A stretch of 64,000 bases of DNA, from positions 3,489,501 to 3,553,500 of the forward strand of contig NZ_CP044218.1 in the NCBI RefSeq assembly GCF_008727715.1, in the 5' to 3' direction. The notes beneath the pieces were generated by a model. The model saw nothing but the letters and a program-made list of their open reading frames with translations. It had not been told where the DNA came from and did not search any database. The DNA is from Mesorhizobium terrae. Its GTDB lineage: Bacteria > Pseudomonadota > Alphaproteobacteria > Rhizobiales > Rhizobiaceae. Position numbers and translations under genes: made by a program. Each line of letters starts with the position of its first letter. Within the stretch, counting starts at the first letter, position 1. Shown here in pieces: positions 62,609-64,000 of the stretch.

Positions 62609-64000
62609 ATGAAATCGCATGCAAGGGTCGTTGTCATCGGCGGCGGTGTCGTCGGCTGTTCGGTGCTGTTCCATCTGGCGCGCGCCGGCTGGATGGACGT
62701 CGTTCTGCTGGAGCGCGACGAACTAACCTCCGGCTCGACCTGGCATGCCGCTGGCGGCATGCACACGATCAATGGCGACCCCAACGTCGCCAAGCTGCAG
62801 AAATACACGATCAGCCTCTACAAGGAGATCGAGGAACTTTCCGGGCAAGCGACCGGCGTGCATCTGACCGGCGGTGTGTTCCTTGCGGCCACCGAAGCGC
62901 GCATGGACTGGCTGCGCAACATGGTGGCCAAGGGCCGCTATCTCGGCATCGAACTCGAGGAGATTTCCCCGCGCGAAGCGGCGGAACTGATGCCGCTGAT
63001 CGATCCCGGCCAGTTCGTCGGCGCCATCCACAACAAGGAGGACGGCCATCTCGACCCGTCCGGCGTGACCCACGCCTATGCCAAGGCCGCGCGAAAACTC
63101 GGCGCGCAGATCGAGCGATTCACCAAGGTCGAGGACATCGTGCGCCGGCCGGACGGTCTGTGGCGCGTCATCACCAACAAGGGCGAGGTGGTGGCCGAGC
63201 ATGTCGTCAATGCCGGCGGCCTGTGGGCGCGCGAGGTCGGCCGCATGGTCGGGTTGGAACTGCCGGTGCTCGCCATGGAGCACATGTATCTGATCACCGA
63301 GGACATGCCCGAGGTCGCTGCCTGGAACAAGAAGACCGGCATGGAGATCATGCATGCCGTCGATTTCGACGGCGAACTTTATCTGCGCCAGGAGCGCGGC
63401 GGCATGCTGATGGGTACCTATGAGAAGGCCGGCAAACCTTGGTCGGAACAGTCGACGCCCTGGGATTTCGGCCACGAACTGCTGGAGCCCGATATCGACC
63501 GCATCGCGCCGTCGCTGGAAGTCGGCTTCCGCCATTTCCCGGCCTTCCAGAACACCGGCATCAAGCAGATCATCAATGGGCCCTTCACCTTCGCGCCGGA
63601 CGGCAATCCGCTGGTCGGGCCGGTGCGCGGCCTGCCGGGTTTCTGGCTTGCCTGCGGCGTCATGGCCGGGTTCAGCCAGGGCGGCGGCGTCGGGCTGGCG
63701 CTCGCCAACTGGATGATGCATGGCGACCCCGGCGCCGATATCTGGGCGATGGACGTTGCGCGCTACGGCGGCTGGGCTTCCATGGCCTATACCAACGCCA
63801 AGGTGCGGGAGAACTATTCGCGCCGTTTCTCGATCCGTTTCCCCAACGAGGAATTGCTGGCCGGCAGGCCGCTGAGGACGACACCGGTCTACGATCTACT
63901 GGCGACGGAGGGTGCTCAATTCGGCGCGTCCTACGGGCTGGAAGTGCCGCTGTGGTATGCGCCGGAAGGCGTCCGCGACGCGTTCTCCTGGCGCCGCTCG
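62609..64000 (+). CDS. Dimethylglycine/sarcosine dehydrogenase-like flavoprotein, partial (3' end outside window)
   Basis: The first 464 residues of an FAD enzyme are visible and the frame is open at the right edge. The dinucleotide motif is VVVIGGGVVGCS (7-18), and TSGSTWHAAGGMH (40-52) matches the covalent-flavin histidine region of dimethylglycine dehydrogenase, with His 46 the candidate. The DAO fold continues to about 380, and the last part (EGVRDAFSWRRS) begins the region before a GcvT-type folate-binding domain. It should pass one-carbon units to tetrahydrofolate. It is 126 bases after the MttB-family gene on the same strand. Confidence 0.87.
   Translation, partial: MKSHARVVVIGGGVVGCSVLFHLARAGWMDVVLLERDELTSGSTWHAAGGMHTINGDPNVAKLQKYTISLYKEIEELSGQATGVHLTGGVFLAATEARMDWLRNMVAKGRYLGIELEEISPREAAELMPLIDPGQFVGAIHNKEDGHLDPSGVTHAYAKAARKLGAQIERFTKVEDIVRRPDGLWRVITNKGEVVAEHVVNAGGLWAREVGRMVGLELPVLAMEHMYLITEDMPEVAAWNKKTGMEIMHAVDFDGELYLRQERGGMLMGTYEKAGKPWSEQSTPWDFGHELLEPDIDRIAPSLEVGFRHFPAFQNTGIKQIINGPFTFAPDGNPLVGPVRGLPGFWLACGVMAGFSQGGGVGLALANWMMHGDPGADIWAMDVARYGGWASMAYTNAKVRENYSRRFSIRFPNEELLAGRPLRTTPVYDLLATEGAQFGASYGLEVPLWYAPEGVRDAFSWRRS

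Overview
The window looks like the chromosome of an alphaproteobacterium of the order Hyphomicrobiales (Rhizobiales), most probably Mesorhizobium or a close relative. The reasons are a uniformly high G+C content, dense operons with ATGA/GTGA overlaps, a PcaQ-type LysR gene divergent from pcaDC, a very large share of ABC-type uptake systems, and a C-terminal helix-hairpin-helix module that I know mainly from rhizobial NuoE proteins. I see no rRNA, tRNA, insertion sequence, prophage, integrase or CRISPR array. The genus is an inference from gene content and was not checked by any search.

Layout. 1-5.6 kb: protocatechuate/4-hydroxybenzoate catabolism (pcaC at the left edge, pcaD, divergent pcaQ, and pobA further on), interrupted by an ABC-F ATPase and a GNAT acetyltransferase. 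6.2-13.0 kb: a predicted complete ribitol pathway made of an AraC-type regulator, a sugar ABC transporter with a single-domain ATPase, ribitol 2-dehydrogenase and an FGGY ribulokinase. 13.2 kb: an isolated SapC-family gene. 14.4-22.4 kb: a Dpp-like ABC transporter whose binding protein resembles the Vibrio chitin-oligosaccharide binding protein, a GNAT protein and a cytoplasmic GH20 beta-N-acetylhexosaminidase. 22.6-28.9 kb: a ROK regulator, then a divergent CUT1-type sugar ABC transporter with a SIS-domain deaminase/isomerase-like protein and a PfkB kinase. 29.0-32.7 kb: a FadR-type GntR regulator, a phosphonate monoester hydrolase-like enzyme and an MFS transporter. 32.8-38.5 kb: an Rrf2 regulator and a sulfate ABC transporter with two different binding proteins. 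38.8-52.9 kb: envelope genes (pbpC and the alpha-2-macroglobulin gene yfhM, divergent from tamA-tamB). 53.2-60.0 kb: a second Dpp-like ABC system with an unusual fused ATPase. 60.1-64.0 kb: a lytic transglycosylase-like lipoprotein, an MttB-family methyltransferase and the start of a dimethylglycine/sarcosine dehydrogenase-like flavoprotein that runs off the right edge.

How the parts fit. The 14-29 kb stretch appears to be one amino-sugar regulon. The same near-palindrome, AATCAA-N-TTGATT, lies before the chito-oligosaccharide operon and in the rok/second-transporter intergenic region, where it overlaps a consensus -10 spacer of the ROK gene. The model is import of chito-oligosaccharides, cytoplasmic cleavage by GH20, import of a second sugar by the CUT1 transporter, and kinase plus SIS-domain steps that feed central metabolism. 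No NagA-type deacetylase is present, so the chemistry is incomplete here.

The most unusual single gene is at 57212-60037. It fuses two oligopeptide-type ABC ATPase domains to an Ala/Lys/Pro-rich histone-H1-like tail and a terminal helix-hairpin-helix module, and its partner permease carries extra membrane segments. Long open frames opposite the real genes were left out as codon-bias shadows.
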